From UMGS1933 sp045593405 (GTDB taxonomy: Bacteria; Bacillota; Clostridia; TANB77; CAG-508): a DNA stretch of 64,000 nucleotides. The stretch covers positions 136,089-200,088 of the forward strand of contig JAZNWN010000003.1 in NCBI GenBank assembly GCA_045593405.1. The letters are read 5' to 3'. The notes under the pieces are model-generated. The model saw nothing but the letters and a program-made list of their open reading frames with translations. It searched no databases and was not told where the DNA came from. This document shows positions 52,876 through 60,868 of the stretch, one piece after another (position 1 is the stretch's first letter; each line of letters begins with the position of its first letter). Made by a program: the position numbers and the translations under genes.

Positions 52876-52972
52876 AAGAAAACCTCCAATAATTTAATTA
52901 CGAAAATATTTTATCAGATAAAAACGAAAAATAAAAGATATATTTAAAAAAAATAATAATTATTTATAACTA

Positions 52973-53029
52973 TTGACATATGAATAAGCAAGTGCTATCA
53001 TAAACACATGAACAATTATTCACATGTTT
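52973..53029 (+). promoter_or_regulatory. Promoter and ArsR-type operator of the metal operon
   Basis: TTGACA (52973-52978), 17 bases, TATCAT (52996-53001). Next is the inverted repeat AAACACATGAA/TTCACATGTTT with a CAATTA centre (53002-53029), the usual form and position of ArsR/SmtB operators. Confidence 0.78.
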
Positions 53030-53046
53030 AAATAAAGGAGAATATT

Positions 53047-53382
53047 ATGGATAATGAAGTGATTAATGTAGAAAAGGTAGAAAAAATAAAAAGAGCTATG
53101 CCAACAGATGAATTTTTATTTGAAATGGCAGAGCTTTTTAAAGTATTTGGAGACTCTACAAGAATGAAAATAATTAGTGCGCTATTAAATAATGAATTAT
53201 GTGTTGGAGAAATTGCAAGTTTAACCAATACAACATCATCTGCAATATCACACCAATTAAGAGTACTTAAACAAGCAAAACTTGTAAAGTATAGAAGGGA
53301 AGGAAAAACAATTTTTTATTCTTTAGATGATGATCATGTAAAAGATTTATATGAACTTGGAGAAAAGCATATAGAAGAATAG
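53047..53382 (+). CDS. ArsR-family metal-sensing repressor (CadC/CzrA-like)
   Basis: The 111-residue winged-helix repressor releases DNA on metal binding. FKVFGDSTRMKIISALL (about 32-48), NELCVGEIASLTNTTSSAIS with the recognition helix (about 50-69) and HQLRVLKQAKLVKYRREGK are typical. It has only one cysteine in the alpha3 region (ELCVGE rather than ELCVCD), while DDDHVKDLYELGEKHIEE at the end offers an alpha5 His/Asp site as in zinc sensors. It likely represses itself and the P-type ATPase gene 11 bases downstream. Confidence 0.92.
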   Translation: MDNEVINVEKVEKIKRAMPTDEFLFEMAELFKVFGDSTRMKIISALLNNELCVGEIASLTNTTSSAISHQLRVLKQAKLVKYRREGKTIFYSLDDDHVKDLYELGEKHIEE

Positions 53383-53393
53383 GAGGAAAAACT

Positions 53394-55430
53394 ATGAAAA
53401 ATTATGAATTTATTTTAAAAAATTTAGATTGTGCTAATTGCGCAAATAAAATACAGAATACATTATCCGAACATGAACAATTATCAGATGTTGTAGTTAA
53501 TTTTAATACATTAAAATTAAAATATAAAACAGATACTTTAACCAAAGATGAAGTAGAAAAAATAGTAAAAAAAATAGAACCGAATGTAGAGTTGGTAGAA
53601 ATAGGTAAACAAAAAGAAGAATCAAATATAAAAAATGAAGTACTAAGATTAATAATTGGAATTCTAACTGCAAATATAGGTTTTCTTTTACCAACAAAAG
53701 GATTTGTTTCTAATTTCTTTATAATAGTAGGGTATTTAATTTTGCTATATAGAACGATTAAAAATGCAGTGAAAATACTAAGGACTAGTCATACTATAAA
53801 TGAAAATTTTTTAGTAACAATTTCATGTATAGGTGCTTATCTAATAGGTGAATATTTTGAAGGTTTTATGGTTATAGTGCTTTATGAAATAGGAAAAATA
53901 TTAGAAGAAAAAGCAATTAACAAAACACGTAAATCAATTACAAATTTAATGGATATAAAGCCAGAATATGCTAATTTAAAAATAGAAGATAAAATACAGA
54001 AAGTTGAACCAAATGATGTAAAAATTGGGGATGTTTTAGTAATAAAACAAGGCGAAAAAATCCCTTTAGATGGAGTTATTATAAAAGGAAGAGCAAGTTT
54101 AGATGTATCTTCTTTAACAGGAGAGAGCAAACTAAAAAATGTAGAAGAAAAAGAAGAAGTACTATCTGGAAGTATTGTGACTCAGGGTATTTTAGAAATA
54201 GAAATTATTAGAACTTATGAAAATAGTACAGTTAATAAGATATTAGAATTAGTAGAACATGCAACAGATAAAAAAGCTAAAACTGAGACTTTTGTAAATA
54301 AAATGGCTAAAATATATACACCTCTTGTGCTAGGATTAGCAATTTTAATTGGGTTAGTTTTACCAATTATAAGTAATATTGAATATGCAGGAACTGGTGG
54401 AAGTATATATAGAGCACTTGTGTTTTTAGTAATATCATGTCCATGTGCAATTGCAATATCAGTGCCACTTAGTTATTTTTCTGGAATAGGTAGAGCATCA
54501 AAAAATGGAATACTAATAAAAGGAAGTAATTACTTAGATTTAATGAAAGATGTAGGAGAAGTTATATTTGATAAAACAGGAACATTAACTAAAGGAGAAT
54601 TTGCTATTCAAAAAATAGAAGTAATAGGGGACAAATATAGTGAGGATCAAATTTTAAAATATACGTTATTAGGAGAACAATTTTCTAACCATCCAATTGC
54701 AAAATCTATAGTAAAAAATAAAGAAATACCAAAAGAAGAAGTAACTGATTTTAAAGAAATGCCAGGAGAAGGAATTAGTTATAAACTAAATGAAAATAAC
54801 ATTTTTATTGGTAACAGTAAAGAAGATAATGAGGAAGGTACAACTATATATATAAAATTAAATGATGAGGCAATAGGGAAAATATATTTAGAAGATACTA
54901 TAAAACCAGAAGCAAAAGATGTAATTAAAAGCTTAAAGAAAATGGGAATAAAAACAAAAATGTATACAGGAGATAATAAAAGTATTGCACTAAAGATTGG
55001 AGAAGAGCTAAGTCTAGATGAAGTAAAATATGAAATGTTACCAAACGATAAGTATCAAGAGCTTGAAAAAATAATATATAATAGTCAAAAGAAAATAGCA
55101 TTTGTTGGAGATGGAATAAACGATTCGCCAGTACTTGCAAGAGCAGATGTAGGAATATCAATGGGCGGAGTAGGCTCGTCTTCTGCAATAGAAGCTTCAG
55201 ATATTGTAATAATGACAGATGAAATAACGAAAATTAGAGATGCAATATCAATATCTAAATATACAAACAAAATAATTAAACAAAATTTAATATTTGCAAT
55301 AGGAGTAAAGGCATTAGTACTAATTTTAAGTACTTTAGGAGTTGCACAAATGTGGCAAGCAGTGTTTGCAGATGTTGGGGTAACAGTAATTACGATATTA
55401 AATACATTGAGGATATTAAATATGAGGTAA
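53394..55430 (+). CDS. Zn/Cd/Pb-type P1B ATPase
   Basis: The 678-residue metal efflux pump has an N-terminal HMA domain with LDCANCANKI (about 11-20), where the metal pair is CANC. The transmembrane motif SCPCAIAISVPLSYF gives the CPC pair. DKTGTLTKGEF holds the phosphorylated Asp, and SNHPIAKSI and GDGINDSPVLARADVGISMG complete the ATPase core. CPC with the HMA CxxC and a CadC-like neighbour points to Zn/Cd/Pb efflux rather than copper. GGAGGAAAAACT precedes the ATG. It is co-transcribed with the ArsR gene. Confidence 0.93.
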   Translation: MKNYEFILKNLDCANCANKIQNTLSEHEQLSDVVVNFNTLKLKYKTDTLTKDEVEKIVKKIEPNVELVEIGKQKEESNIKNEVLRLIIGILTANIGFLLPTKGFVSNFFIIVGYLILLYRTIKNAVKILRTSHTINENFLVTISCIGAYLIGEYFEGFMVIVLYEIGKILEEKAINKTRKSITNLMDIKPEYANLKIEDKIQKVEPNDVKIGDVLVIKQGEKIPLDGVIIKGRASLDVSSLTGESKLKNVEEKEEVLSGSIVTQGILEIEIIRTYENSTVNKILELVEHATDKKAKTETFVNKMAKIYTPLVLGLAILIGLVLPIISNIEYAGTGGSIYRALVFLVISCPCAIAISVPLSYFSGIGRASKNGILIKGSNYLDLMKDVGEVIFDKTGTLTKGEFAIQKIEVIGDKYSEDQILKYTLLGEQFSNHPIAKSIVKNKEIPKEEVTDFKEMPGEGISYKLNENNIFIGNSKEDNEEGTTIYIKLNDEAIGKIYLEDTIKPEAKDVIKSLKKMGIKTKMYTGDNKSIALKIGEELSLDEVKYEMLPNDKYQELEKIIYNSQKKIAFVGDGINDSPVLARADVGISMGGVGSSSAIEASDIVIMTDEITKIRDAISISKYTNKIIKQNLIFAIGVKALVLILSTLGVAQMWQAVFADVGVTVITILNTLRILNMR

Positions 55431-55439
55431 ATAGTAATT

Positions 55440-55594
55440 TGTAGGGTAAAAACCTACGGCGTAATTTGTAAGGGCGGAGTTCCATCTCCGCCCGCTCAAA
55501 AAAATTATTGATTTACGGGCAGGGGTGGAACCCTGCCCGTACATTTTTATAATATATTTTCCAAATACAAAATTCCAAACACAAAACACATAAA
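55440..55594. repeat. Compound of group B palindromes and a group E half
   Basis: GTAGGGTAAAAACCTACGGC, AGGGCGGAGTTCCATCTCCG with CCC, and TTACGGGCAGGGGTGGAACC with CTGCCCGTACA are three hairpins (55440-55544). CAAATACAAAATTCCAAACA with CAAAACAC is a single group E arm (55558-55594). No gene is seen in 55431-55706. Confidence 0.7.
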
Positions 55595-55706
55595 TTATTA
55601 TTTGTTTGAAACATTATTTTCTGCTATTTCTATTATTTCCAATTGACAAGTCCTATTTAATGATATAAAATTATATCTGTAATTGTAATTAAGAAGGAGC
55701 GTAATT

Positions 55707-55817
55707 ATGGCAAAAAGAGATAAAAGAAAATTAATGACAAAAATAGTAGTATGGGCTTTAGCAGGATTAATGATTTTTAGTGTTGCAGCTACATTGATTT
55801 TTAGTATAATTGGGTAG
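55707..55817 (+). CDS. 36-residue single-span membrane peptide
   Basis: It starts MAKRDKRKLMTKIVVWALAG with a basic head, then one membrane helix ending FSIIG. AAGAAGGAGCGTAATT gives a strong ribosome site, and the stop lies 19 bases before cdaA, so the two are probably co-transcribed. DUF4044-like micro-proteins of this size and shape are common in Firmicutes. A regulatory partner of the membrane-bound cyclase is possible but only inferred from position. Confidence 0.72.
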   Translation: MAKRDKRKLMTKIVVWALAGLMIFSVAATLIFSIIG

Positions 55818-55836
55818 ATAATTTAGGAGGAAACAA

Positions 55837-56691
55837 ATGACAAGTAATGTTGGTACACAAATAAATATACAAGAATTTCTTGAATATGTAAGAACATTGC
55901 CGCAGGAACCGTTAAAAATAATAACATTAATATTAGATTTGGCAATAGTAATATTTTTGGTTATAAAACTAGTGGAGCTTATAAAAGGAACAAGAGCTTT
56001 GCAATTGTTAAAAGGAATTATATTTTTAATACTAATAACTATTGTGAGTGGAATATTACAGTTAAATGTATTAAACTATATACTAACTTCATTTATGACA
56101 TATGGAGTAATTTTATTGATTGTAATATTTCAACCAGAATTAAGAAGGGCATTAGAACAGCTTGGAAGTAATAAAATAAATAAATTTTTTGGAATTGATA
56201 AAGATATTGAAACAAAAACTAAAGAAAATATTTATAAAATAGTTATTGCTGCAATGGAGATGTCTAAAACAAAAACAGGTGCTCTTATGGTATTAGAAAG
56301 AGATATAAAATTAAAAGATATAATGGATACAGGTGTGCTAATAGATTCTGAGTTATCACCACAATTATTAGTAAATATATTTACACCAAAGACACCTCTT
56401 CATGATGGTGCAGTTGTAATTAGTGAAAATAGAATAAAAGCTGCTGCATGTATGTTACCATTATCAAATGATAAACATGTTTCAAAAAGAATTGGAACAA
56501 GACATCGTTCAGCAATAGGTATGTCTAAAGAGTCAGATGCCATTGTGGTTGTAGTTTCTGAAGAAACAGGTAAAATATCTGTTGCAAAAGATGGAACATT
56601 AATTGCAGATGTAAAAGAAGATGCTTTAAAACAAATACTTATTAAAAACTTAATAACTAAGAAATTTGAAAAAGAAGAAAAAAGGGTTTAG
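55837..56691 (+). CDS. cdaA: Membrane diadenylate cyclase CdaA
   Basis: The 284-residue housekeeping c-di-AMP synthase has three N-terminal membrane segments (about 20-100). A DAC domain follows with TPLHDGAVVISENRI (about 188-202, DGA motif) and IGTRHRSAIGMSKESD (about 223-238, RHR motif). Its usual downstream partners cdaR and glmM are absent here; a group D repeat and truA follow instead. GGAGGAAACAA precedes the ATG. Confidence 0.96.
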   Translation: MTSNVGTQINIQEFLEYVRTLPQEPLKIITLILDLAIVIFLVIKLVELIKGTRALQLLKGIIFLILITIVSGILQLNVLNYILTSFMTYGVILLIVIFQPELRRALEQLGSNKINKFFGIDKDIETKTKENIYKIVIAAMEMSKTKTGALMVLERDIKLKDIMDTGVLIDSELSPQLLVNIFTPKTPLHDGAVVISENRIKAAACMLPLSNDKHVSKRIGTRHRSAIGMSKESDAIVVVVSEETGKISVAKDGTLIADVKEDALKQILIKNLITKKFEKEEKRV

Positions 56692-56723
56692 ATATTTCTC
56701 TGAATCCTTTTTAAGTTAATTAT

Positions 56724-56842
56724 TAGCCTACCTTTTGTATGATTTTTTTAAAAGGTTAAACTCTCCAAGGTATACGCGGGTATTTCCCCGCCTCAAAGGG
56801 CTGTCGAGCTTTGACTTTTAAAAAATATACAAAACGGCTGAT
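56724..56842. repeat. Structured ~118-bp repeat (group D), copy 3 (reversed)
   Basis: TAGCCTACCTTTTGTATGAT on the left and ATATACAAAACGGCTGA on the right. The core TCTCCAAGGTATACGCGGGT and ATTTCCCCGCCTCAAAGGGC is the complement of copies 1 and 2. Confidence 0.85.
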
Positions 56843-56860
56843 TAGTAATAAGGAGATTAT

Positions 56861-57595
56861 ATGAGAAATATAAAATTAATAATAGAATATGATGGAAAAA
56901 AATTTGGAGGTTGGCAAAAACAACCAACTAAACTAAATATACAAGGAGAAATAGAAAAGGCAATAGGAGAAATAACAGGGGAAGAGATTGAACTAAATGC
57001 ATCTGGCAGAACAGATGCAGGTGTTCATAGTTTAGGACAAACAGCCAATTTTAAAACAAATAGTACAATTGATATATCAAAAATGGCAGTGGCAATAAAT
57101 TCAAAACTAAAACAAAGTATAAGAATTATAAGTGCAGAAGAAGTGGATGAAAGATTTCATGCAAGATATTCATGCACAGGAAAAAAATATAGATATATAA
57201 TTAATAATTCTAAATATGGAAGCGCGATATATAGAGATTTAGAATATCATATGCCAATAAAATTAAATATAGAAGATATGAAAAAAGCAATAAAATATTT
57301 TGAAGGAGAACATGATTTTAAAGGGTTTAAAGCCAGTGGAACAAGCAGCAAAAGTAGTGTAAGAACAATATATAGTGCCAAAGTAATAGAAAAAGGAGAA
57401 AGAATAATTATAGAATTAGAAGGAAATGGATTCCTTTATAACATGGTAAGAATAATATCTGGAACAATAGTAGATGTAGGTTTAGGCAAAATAAAACCAG
57501 AAGAAATACCAGAAATAATAGAATCAAAAGATAGAAGTAGGGCAGGAAAAACTTTGCAACCACAAGGTTTATATTTAGTAGAGGTGTATTATTAG
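56861..57595 (+). CDS. truA: tRNA pseudouridine synthase A
   Basis: The 244-residue enzyme makes pseudouridine 38-40 in the tRNA anticodon arm. IEYDGKKFGGWQKQP (about 7-21), the catalytic aspartate in ASGRTDAGVHSLGQ (about 48-61), ARYSCTGKKYRYII (about 104-117) and NGFLYNMVRIISG (about 189-201) are conserved. AATAAGGAGATTAT precedes the ATG. Since it modifies the anticodon stem-loop, it is one of several factors that could affect reading-frame maintenance in general. Confidence 0.97.
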   Translation: MRNIKLIIEYDGKKFGGWQKQPTKLNIQGEIEKAIGEITGEEIELNASGRTDAGVHSLGQTANFKTNSTIDISKMAVAINSKLKQSIRIISAEEVDERFHARYSCTGKKYRYIINNSKYGSAIYRDLEYHMPIKLNIEDMKKAIKYFEGEHDFKGFKASGTSSKSSVRTIYSAKVIEKGERIIIELEGNGFLYNMVRIISGTIVDVGLGKIKPEEIPEIIESKDRSRAGKTLQPQGLYLVEVYY

Positions 57596-57610
57596 AATAT
57601 ACCAGGGAAT

Positions 57611-57685
57611 TGTAGGGGGCTGGTCTTGACCAGCCCGTTTTAATGTGTTCAAAATTTGCGGGTTGGTCAAGATCGACCCCTACAA
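57611..57685. repeat. TGTAGGGG-type palindromic repeat (group A)
   Basis: TGTAGGGGGCTGGTCTTGAC with CAGCCCG, and CGGGTTGGTCAAGATCGACC with CCTACAA. The two halves together form a long palindrome. Confidence 0.8.
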
Positions 57686-57726
57686 TAATTAAAATGATAA
57701 AAAGTATTATTAAATACATGCAAATC

Positions 57727-57755
57727 TTGATTTTATGTAAAACAAATGCTATACT
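57727..57755 (+). promoter_or_regulatory. Promoter of the 75-codon gene (first of a duplicated pair)
   Basis: TTGATT (57727-57732), 17 bases, TATACT (57750-57755). The 27 bases from 57727 are identical to those from 58053. Confidence 0.75.
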
Positions 57756-57785
57756 TTATGTATAACTTTTTATAGGAGGTCTAGC

Positions 57786-58013
57786 ATGGAAAACATGGAA
57801 TTGCAAGCAATTGCATCGGAGGAAGCACGGCGTTTGTATGAAAAGGAATTTTCCTACTTCAATCCGTATACAAGAGAGATTGATACAGAAGGAATTCCTT
57901 ACACGCAAAAGGAAGCTTTTTGCCGGATGGTAGAAGAAGAGTTGCTCCAGAAAGGAGAAAAAATCCGAAGACAGGGGCAATACTTTAAAATTGATAAATA
58001 CCAGAGCAAATGA
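57786..58013 (+). CDS. 75-residue protein of alien codon use with two in-frame CGG
   Basis: The product begins MENMELQAIASEEARRLYEK and is charged and soluble. I do not recognise it. It uses codons rare in neighbours (CGG, CTC, TTC, CCG, CGA). CGG at 57828-57830 and 57924-57926 read as Arg in EEARRLY and AFCRMVEE, and a +1 shift at either would wreck the frame. TAGGAGGTCTAGC precedes the ATG. It has its own promoter and terminator. Probably a recent acquisition. Confidence 0.7.
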   Translation: MENMELQAIASEEARRLYEKEFSYFNPYTREIDTEGIPYTQKEAFCRMVEEELLQKGEKIRRQGQYFKIDKYQSK

Positions 58014-58018
58014 CCTAG

Positions 58019-58047
58019 CACCGCTCACTTGAGTGGTGTTTTTTTAT
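58019..58047 (+). terminator. Terminator of the 75-codon gene
   Basis: CACCGCTCACTTGAGTGGTG followed by TTTTTTT. Confidence 0.88.
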
Positions 58048-58052
58048 GGAGA

Positions 58053-58081
58053 TTGATTTTATGTAAAACAAATGCTATAAT
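58053..58081 (+). promoter_or_regulatory. Promoter of the 86-codon gene (second of the pair)
   Basis: TTGATT (58053-58058), 17 bases, TATAAT (58076-58081). Spacer identical to the promoter at 57727. Confidence 0.78.
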
Positions 58082-58121
58082 ATAGTAGTAATTCTGGCGG
58101 TATGCCGAAAGGAGAAACAGT

Positions 58122-58382
58122 ATGATTACAGGCAAGATGGAAATTTCGACAGGAGTTGCAGCTTTACTAGCTAATGCTCATACACCAATTCCCTCGGAGG
58201 ATTTTTATCTTTTCGAAGGAGACTTATGCCAAATGTCCAAGGCAGCTCAGGTTGCACGTCAATTGGGATTTGAAGTTGGTGTAGCAGGTGGTTTGCCTTA
58301 TGTAAGTTCTAAGGAAGAATTTAATAAGGTTGTTCAATATATTATTGACAATCGAATTGAAGGCTATTGGCACTACAGGTAA
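58122..58382 (+). CDS. 86-residue protein of alien codon use
   Basis: It starts MITGKMEISTGVAALLANAH and ends IIDNRIEGYWHYR. Soluble, alternating helix and strand, with a glycine-rich part FEVGVAGGLPYV. No family recognised. Codon use again differs from neighbours, though no in-frame CGG occurs. CGAAAGGAGAAACAGT precedes the ATG. The shared promoter with the 75-codon gene suggests the two arrived or are regulated together. Confidence 0.7.
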   Translation: MITGKMEISTGVAALLANAHTPIPSEDFYLFEGDLCQMSKAAQVARQLGFEVGVAGGLPYVSSKEEFNKVVQYIIDNRIEGYWHYR

Positions 58383-58391
58383 ACTGCCAAA

Positions 58392-58427
58392 ACAAAAACT
58401 CGAAAGTATAAACTTTCGAGTTTTTGT
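58392..58427. terminator. Bidirectional terminator between 58382 and rpsI
   Basis: ACAAAAACTCGAAAGTATAA with ACTTTCGAGTTTTTGT. The stem has T-runs on both strands, so it may serve both convergent units. Confidence 0.88.
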
Positions 58428-58439
58428 AATATAAAAATA

Positions 58440-58847
58440 TTATCTTTTTGAGAATTGTGGTGCTCTTCTTGCTTTTTTAAGACCGTATTTTTTTCTTTCT
58501 TTCATTCTAGAATCTCTTGTTAAGAATCCAGCTGTTTTAAGAGTTGGTCTATATTCTGTAGAATTTGCTTCTAATAATGCTCTTGAGATACCATGTCTTA
58601 CGGCACCTGCTTGACCACTTATTCCACCACCAGTTACTTTAGCAACAACATCATATTTATCTAATGTATTTGTAGCAACTAAAGGTTGTTTTACTATAAC
58701 TTTTAATGTATCAACACCAAAGTATTCTTCCATATCTTTACCATTAATAGTAATTTTTCCATTACCATTTAATAATCTTACTCTGGCAATAGAACTTTTT
58801 CTTCTACCTGTTCCATAAAAGAAGTTTTTATCTAATTTTTTTGCCAT
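58440..58847 (-). CDS. rpsI: 30S ribosomal protein S9
   Basis: The 135-residue protein has FFYGTGRRKSSIARVRL near the start, GGGISGQAGAVRHGISRAL (about 75-93) and the basic end KYGLKKARRAPQFSKR, whose last residues reach the P-site tRNA. It is encoded 1 base after rplM on the minus strand, the standard order. AGGAGGTAAAATAAT precedes the ATG within the end of rplM. Confidence 0.98.
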   Translation of the reverse strand: MAKKLDKNFFYGTGRRKSSIARVRLLNGNGKITINGKDMEEYFGVDTLKVIVKQPLVATNTLDKYDVVAKVTGGGISGQAGAVRHGISRALLEANSTEYRPTLKTAGFLTRDSRMKERKKYGLKKARRAPQFSKR

Positions 58848-58848
58848 A

Positions 58849-59286
58849 TTATTTTACCTCCCATACTTCTGGTTTTTGAGCTTGGTTTTCATGTTCGCTA
58901 CCTTCATATATTCTTACTTTAGTAATCATTTGTCTTCCTAATCTGTTTTTTGGAAGCATTCCTTTTATAGCAAGCATCATAGCTCTTTCTGGTTTGTTTT
59001 GTAACATATTTCTAGCAGTTGTTTCTTTCATATTTCCAATGTAACCAGTATGATGTCTATAAATTTTTTGATCTAATTTTTTTCCTGTTAAAATAACATC
59101 TTTACAATTTAATATAATAACGTGATCACCTGTATCAACATTAGGTGTAAAAGTTGGTTTGTGTTTTCCTCTTAATAATTTTGCAGCTTCTGCAGCAACT
59201 CTTCCAAGAGGTTTTCCACTTGCATCAATTATATACCATTTTCTTTCGATTTCATTTGATTTAGCTGTGTATGTAGTATTATTCAT
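58849..59286 (-). CDS. rplM: 50S ribosomal protein L13
   Basis: The 145-residue protein begins MNNTTYTAKSNEIERKWYII. The start at 59286 follows GGAGGATTTTTTATC; an ATG at 59307 overlaps that ribosome site. GRVAAEAAKLLRGKHKPTFT, VDTGDHVIILNCKDVILTGK and MLPKNRLGRQM are family-typical. It is first in the rplM-rpsI operon. Confidence 0.98.
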   Translation of the reverse strand: MNNTTYTAKSNEIERKWYIIDASGKPLGRVAAEAAKLLRGKHKPTFTPNVDTGDHVIILNCKDVILTGKKLDQKIYRHHTGYIGNMKETTARNMLQNKPERAMMLAIKGMLPKNRLGRQMITKVRIYEGSEHENQAQKPEVWEVK

Positions 59287-59294
59287 GATAAAAA

Positions 59295-59419
59295 ATCCTC
59301 CATTCATATTCGTTTTAAAATCTAATAAATATTTACTAAACCAAATAGACTACCGGGCATGGGTCTATTAATAAATATTCATACCAAACTATTTTAATAC
59401 ATAAATTAAAAAAAGTCAA
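59295..59419 (-). promoter_or_regulatory. rplM promoter and structured leader
   Basis: On the minus strand TTGACT (59414-59419), 17 bases, TAAAAT (59391-59396). The ~100-base leader contains a hairpin, AATATTTATTAATAGAC pairing with GTCTATTTGGTTTAGTAAAT and a CCATGCCCGGTA loop. It is in the place and has the look of an L13 autoregulatory leader, a known class, though the match is by position only. Confidence 0.55.
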
Positions 59420-59459
59420 CAAAAACTATTGACTTTTTTAAAAAATAGTAGTAAAATAA

Positions 59460-59590
59460 TCAAGATTGTTAAAGAAGAAGTATCCATTCTCACCTTTACC
59501 AAGAGGGAAAAGGTTAAAATATATTGTTTATTTATGGATTGACTTGTTCTTTATGCAGGCCAATTTTTTATGTTTAAGGGGTGATTTAAT
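59460..59590 (+). promoter_or_regulatory. Leader of infC-rpmI-rplT
   Basis: GTATCCATTCTCACCTTTACC, then GGGAAAAGGTTAAAATA and TATGCAGGCC, lie before infC. Such blocks (CTCACCTTT...AAAGGT pairing) are usual before infC in Firmicutes, where L20 controls the operon by binding the leader. Class assignment is tentative. Confidence 0.5.
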
Positions 59591-60100
59591 ATCAAACAAG
59601 ACTTACTAATAAATGAACAAATTAGATTTAGGGAAGTTCAAGTTATAGGAGAAAATGGTGAAAAACTTGGGAAAATGTCTAGAAATGAAGCATTAGACCT
59701 AGCAGAAGAAAAAAAATTAGATTTAGTTTTAGTTTCATCAAATCCAGAAAATCCAGTTTGTAAGATCATGAACTATGGAAAACACAAATTTGAACAATCA
59801 AAAAGAGAAAAAGAATCTAAGAAAAAACAAAAAGCACTTGAATTGAAAGAAATTAGAGTAACACCAAACATTGAAGAACATGACTTCGGATTCAAATCTA
59901 AAAATGCAAAAAAATTCTTAACAGATGGAAACAAAGTTAAGATTACAGTTAGATTTAGAGGAAGAGAAGTAAACTATGCTAAAATGGGAGAAGAAGTGTT
60001 AAATAAGTTCGTTCAAGAATTGTCTGAAGTATCTACTTTAGAAAAGAAACCTTTATTAGAAGGAAAAAATATGTTTATAATATTAGCACCAACTAAATAA
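59591..60100 (+). CDS. infC: Translation initiation factor IF-3, probable ATC start
   Basis: IF-3 keeps 30S subunits free and checks the initiator tRNA. An ATG exists only at codon 29 (59675). The conserved N-terminus (IKQDLLINEQIRFREVQVIG) extends upstream to an ATC at 59591, with AAGGGGTGA 7 bases before it. Non-AUG starts (AUU, AUC, AUA) are a known trait of infC, which IF-3 uses to limit its own synthesis. The product is then 169 residues, the usual length. FRGREVNYAKMGEEVLNKFV lies in the C-terminal domain. rpmI and rplT follow. Confidence 0.92.
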   Translation: MKQDLLINEQIRFREVQVIGENGEKLGKMSRNEALDLAEEKKLDLVLVSSNPENPVCKIMNYGKHKFEQSKREKESKKKQKALELKEIRVTPNIEEHDFGFKSKNAKKFLTDGNKVKITVRFRGREVNYAKMGEEVLNKFVQELSEVSTLEKKPLLEGKNMFIILAPTK

Positions 60101-60150
60101 GAAATGCTAAAAATTATATATATTCGAGAATTAAAGGGGAGGTAAATATA

Positions 60151-60351
60151 ATGCCAAAATTAAAAACAAATAAAGCAGCTGCAAAAAGATATGGATATAC
60201 AGCAACAGGAAAAGTAAAAAGAACAAAATCAAACAGAAGACACTTACTAGCAAATAAAACAACAAGACAAAAAAAATCTGGAAAAGTACAAAATGCTTAT
60301 GCAGATAAAACATGTGAAGCAGGAATCAAAAAATTATTACCTTATGGTTAA
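60151..60351 (+). CDS. rpmI: 50S ribosomal protein L35
   Basis: The 66-residue basic protein with KLKTNKAAAKRYGYTATGKV at the start and RRHLLANKTTRQKKSGK is L35. GGGGAGGTAAATATA precedes the ATG. Second gene of infC-rpmI-rplT. Confidence 0.97.
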   Translation: MPKLKTNKAAAKRYGYTATGKVKRTKSNRRHLLANKTTRQKKSGKVQNAYADKTCEAGIKKLLPYG

Positions 60352-60387
60352 TAAAATTCCTATAAATTAAAATTAATTAAAATGAAT

Positions 60388-60411
60388 TGTAGGGGCGATT
60401 TTAATCGCCCA
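60388..60411. repeat. Short palindromic repeat (group B) inside the infC operon
   Basis: TGTAGGGGCGATTTTAATCG with CCCA lies between rpmI and rplT, so repeats are tolerated inside a ribosomal protein operon. Confidence 0.7.
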
Positions 60412-60452
60412 TGCATCCAAAAAATTACTAAAACCAAAAGGAGGAAATAGAA

Positions 60453-60803
60453 ATGGCAAGAGTAAAAACAGCAAGAATTACAAGAAAAAAACATAAAAAA
60501 GTGTTAAAACAAGCTAAAGGATATTTTGGAGCAAAAAGATATAGATTTAGAAATGCAAATCAAGCAGTATTAAAATCATTATCATATGCTTATGTTGGAA
60601 GAAAAGATAAAAAAGGTGATTTTAGAAAATTATGGATAGCAAGAATAAATGCTGCTAGCCGTCAAAATGGTTTAACATATAGCAAAATGATAGCAGGTCT
60701 TAAAAAAGCTAATGTAACAATAAACAGAAAAATGTTAGCTGAACTTGCAGTAAACGATAGCAAAGCATTTGCAGAATTAGCTGAAATTGCAAAAAATGCA
60801 TAA
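60453..60803 (+). CDS. rplT: 50S ribosomal protein L20
   Basis: The 116-residue protein has ARVKTARITRKKHKKVLKQA at the start, KGYFGAKRYRFRNANQAVLK and WIARINAASRQNGLTYSKMI. It is needed early in 50S assembly and is the usual repressor of this operon. AAAGGAGGAAATAGAA precedes the ATG. Confidence 0.98.
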   Translation: MARVKTARITRKKHKKVLKQAKGYFGAKRYRFRNANQAVLKSLSYAYVGRKDKKGDFRKLWIARINAASRQNGLTYSKMIAGLKKANVTINRKMLAELAVNDSKAFAELAEIAKNA

Positions 60804-60824
60804 TAATTATAAAACGATTTTTAT

Positions 60825-60868
60825 AAAAAACACACCTCTCTGAAAAATCAGAAAGGTGTATTTTTTTA
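60825..60868. terminator. Terminator of infC-rpmI-rplT, probably bidirectional
   Basis: AAAAAACACACCTCTCTGA pairs with TCAGAAAGGTGTATTTTTTT. It touches the end of the convergent gene at 60866. Confidence 0.85.
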
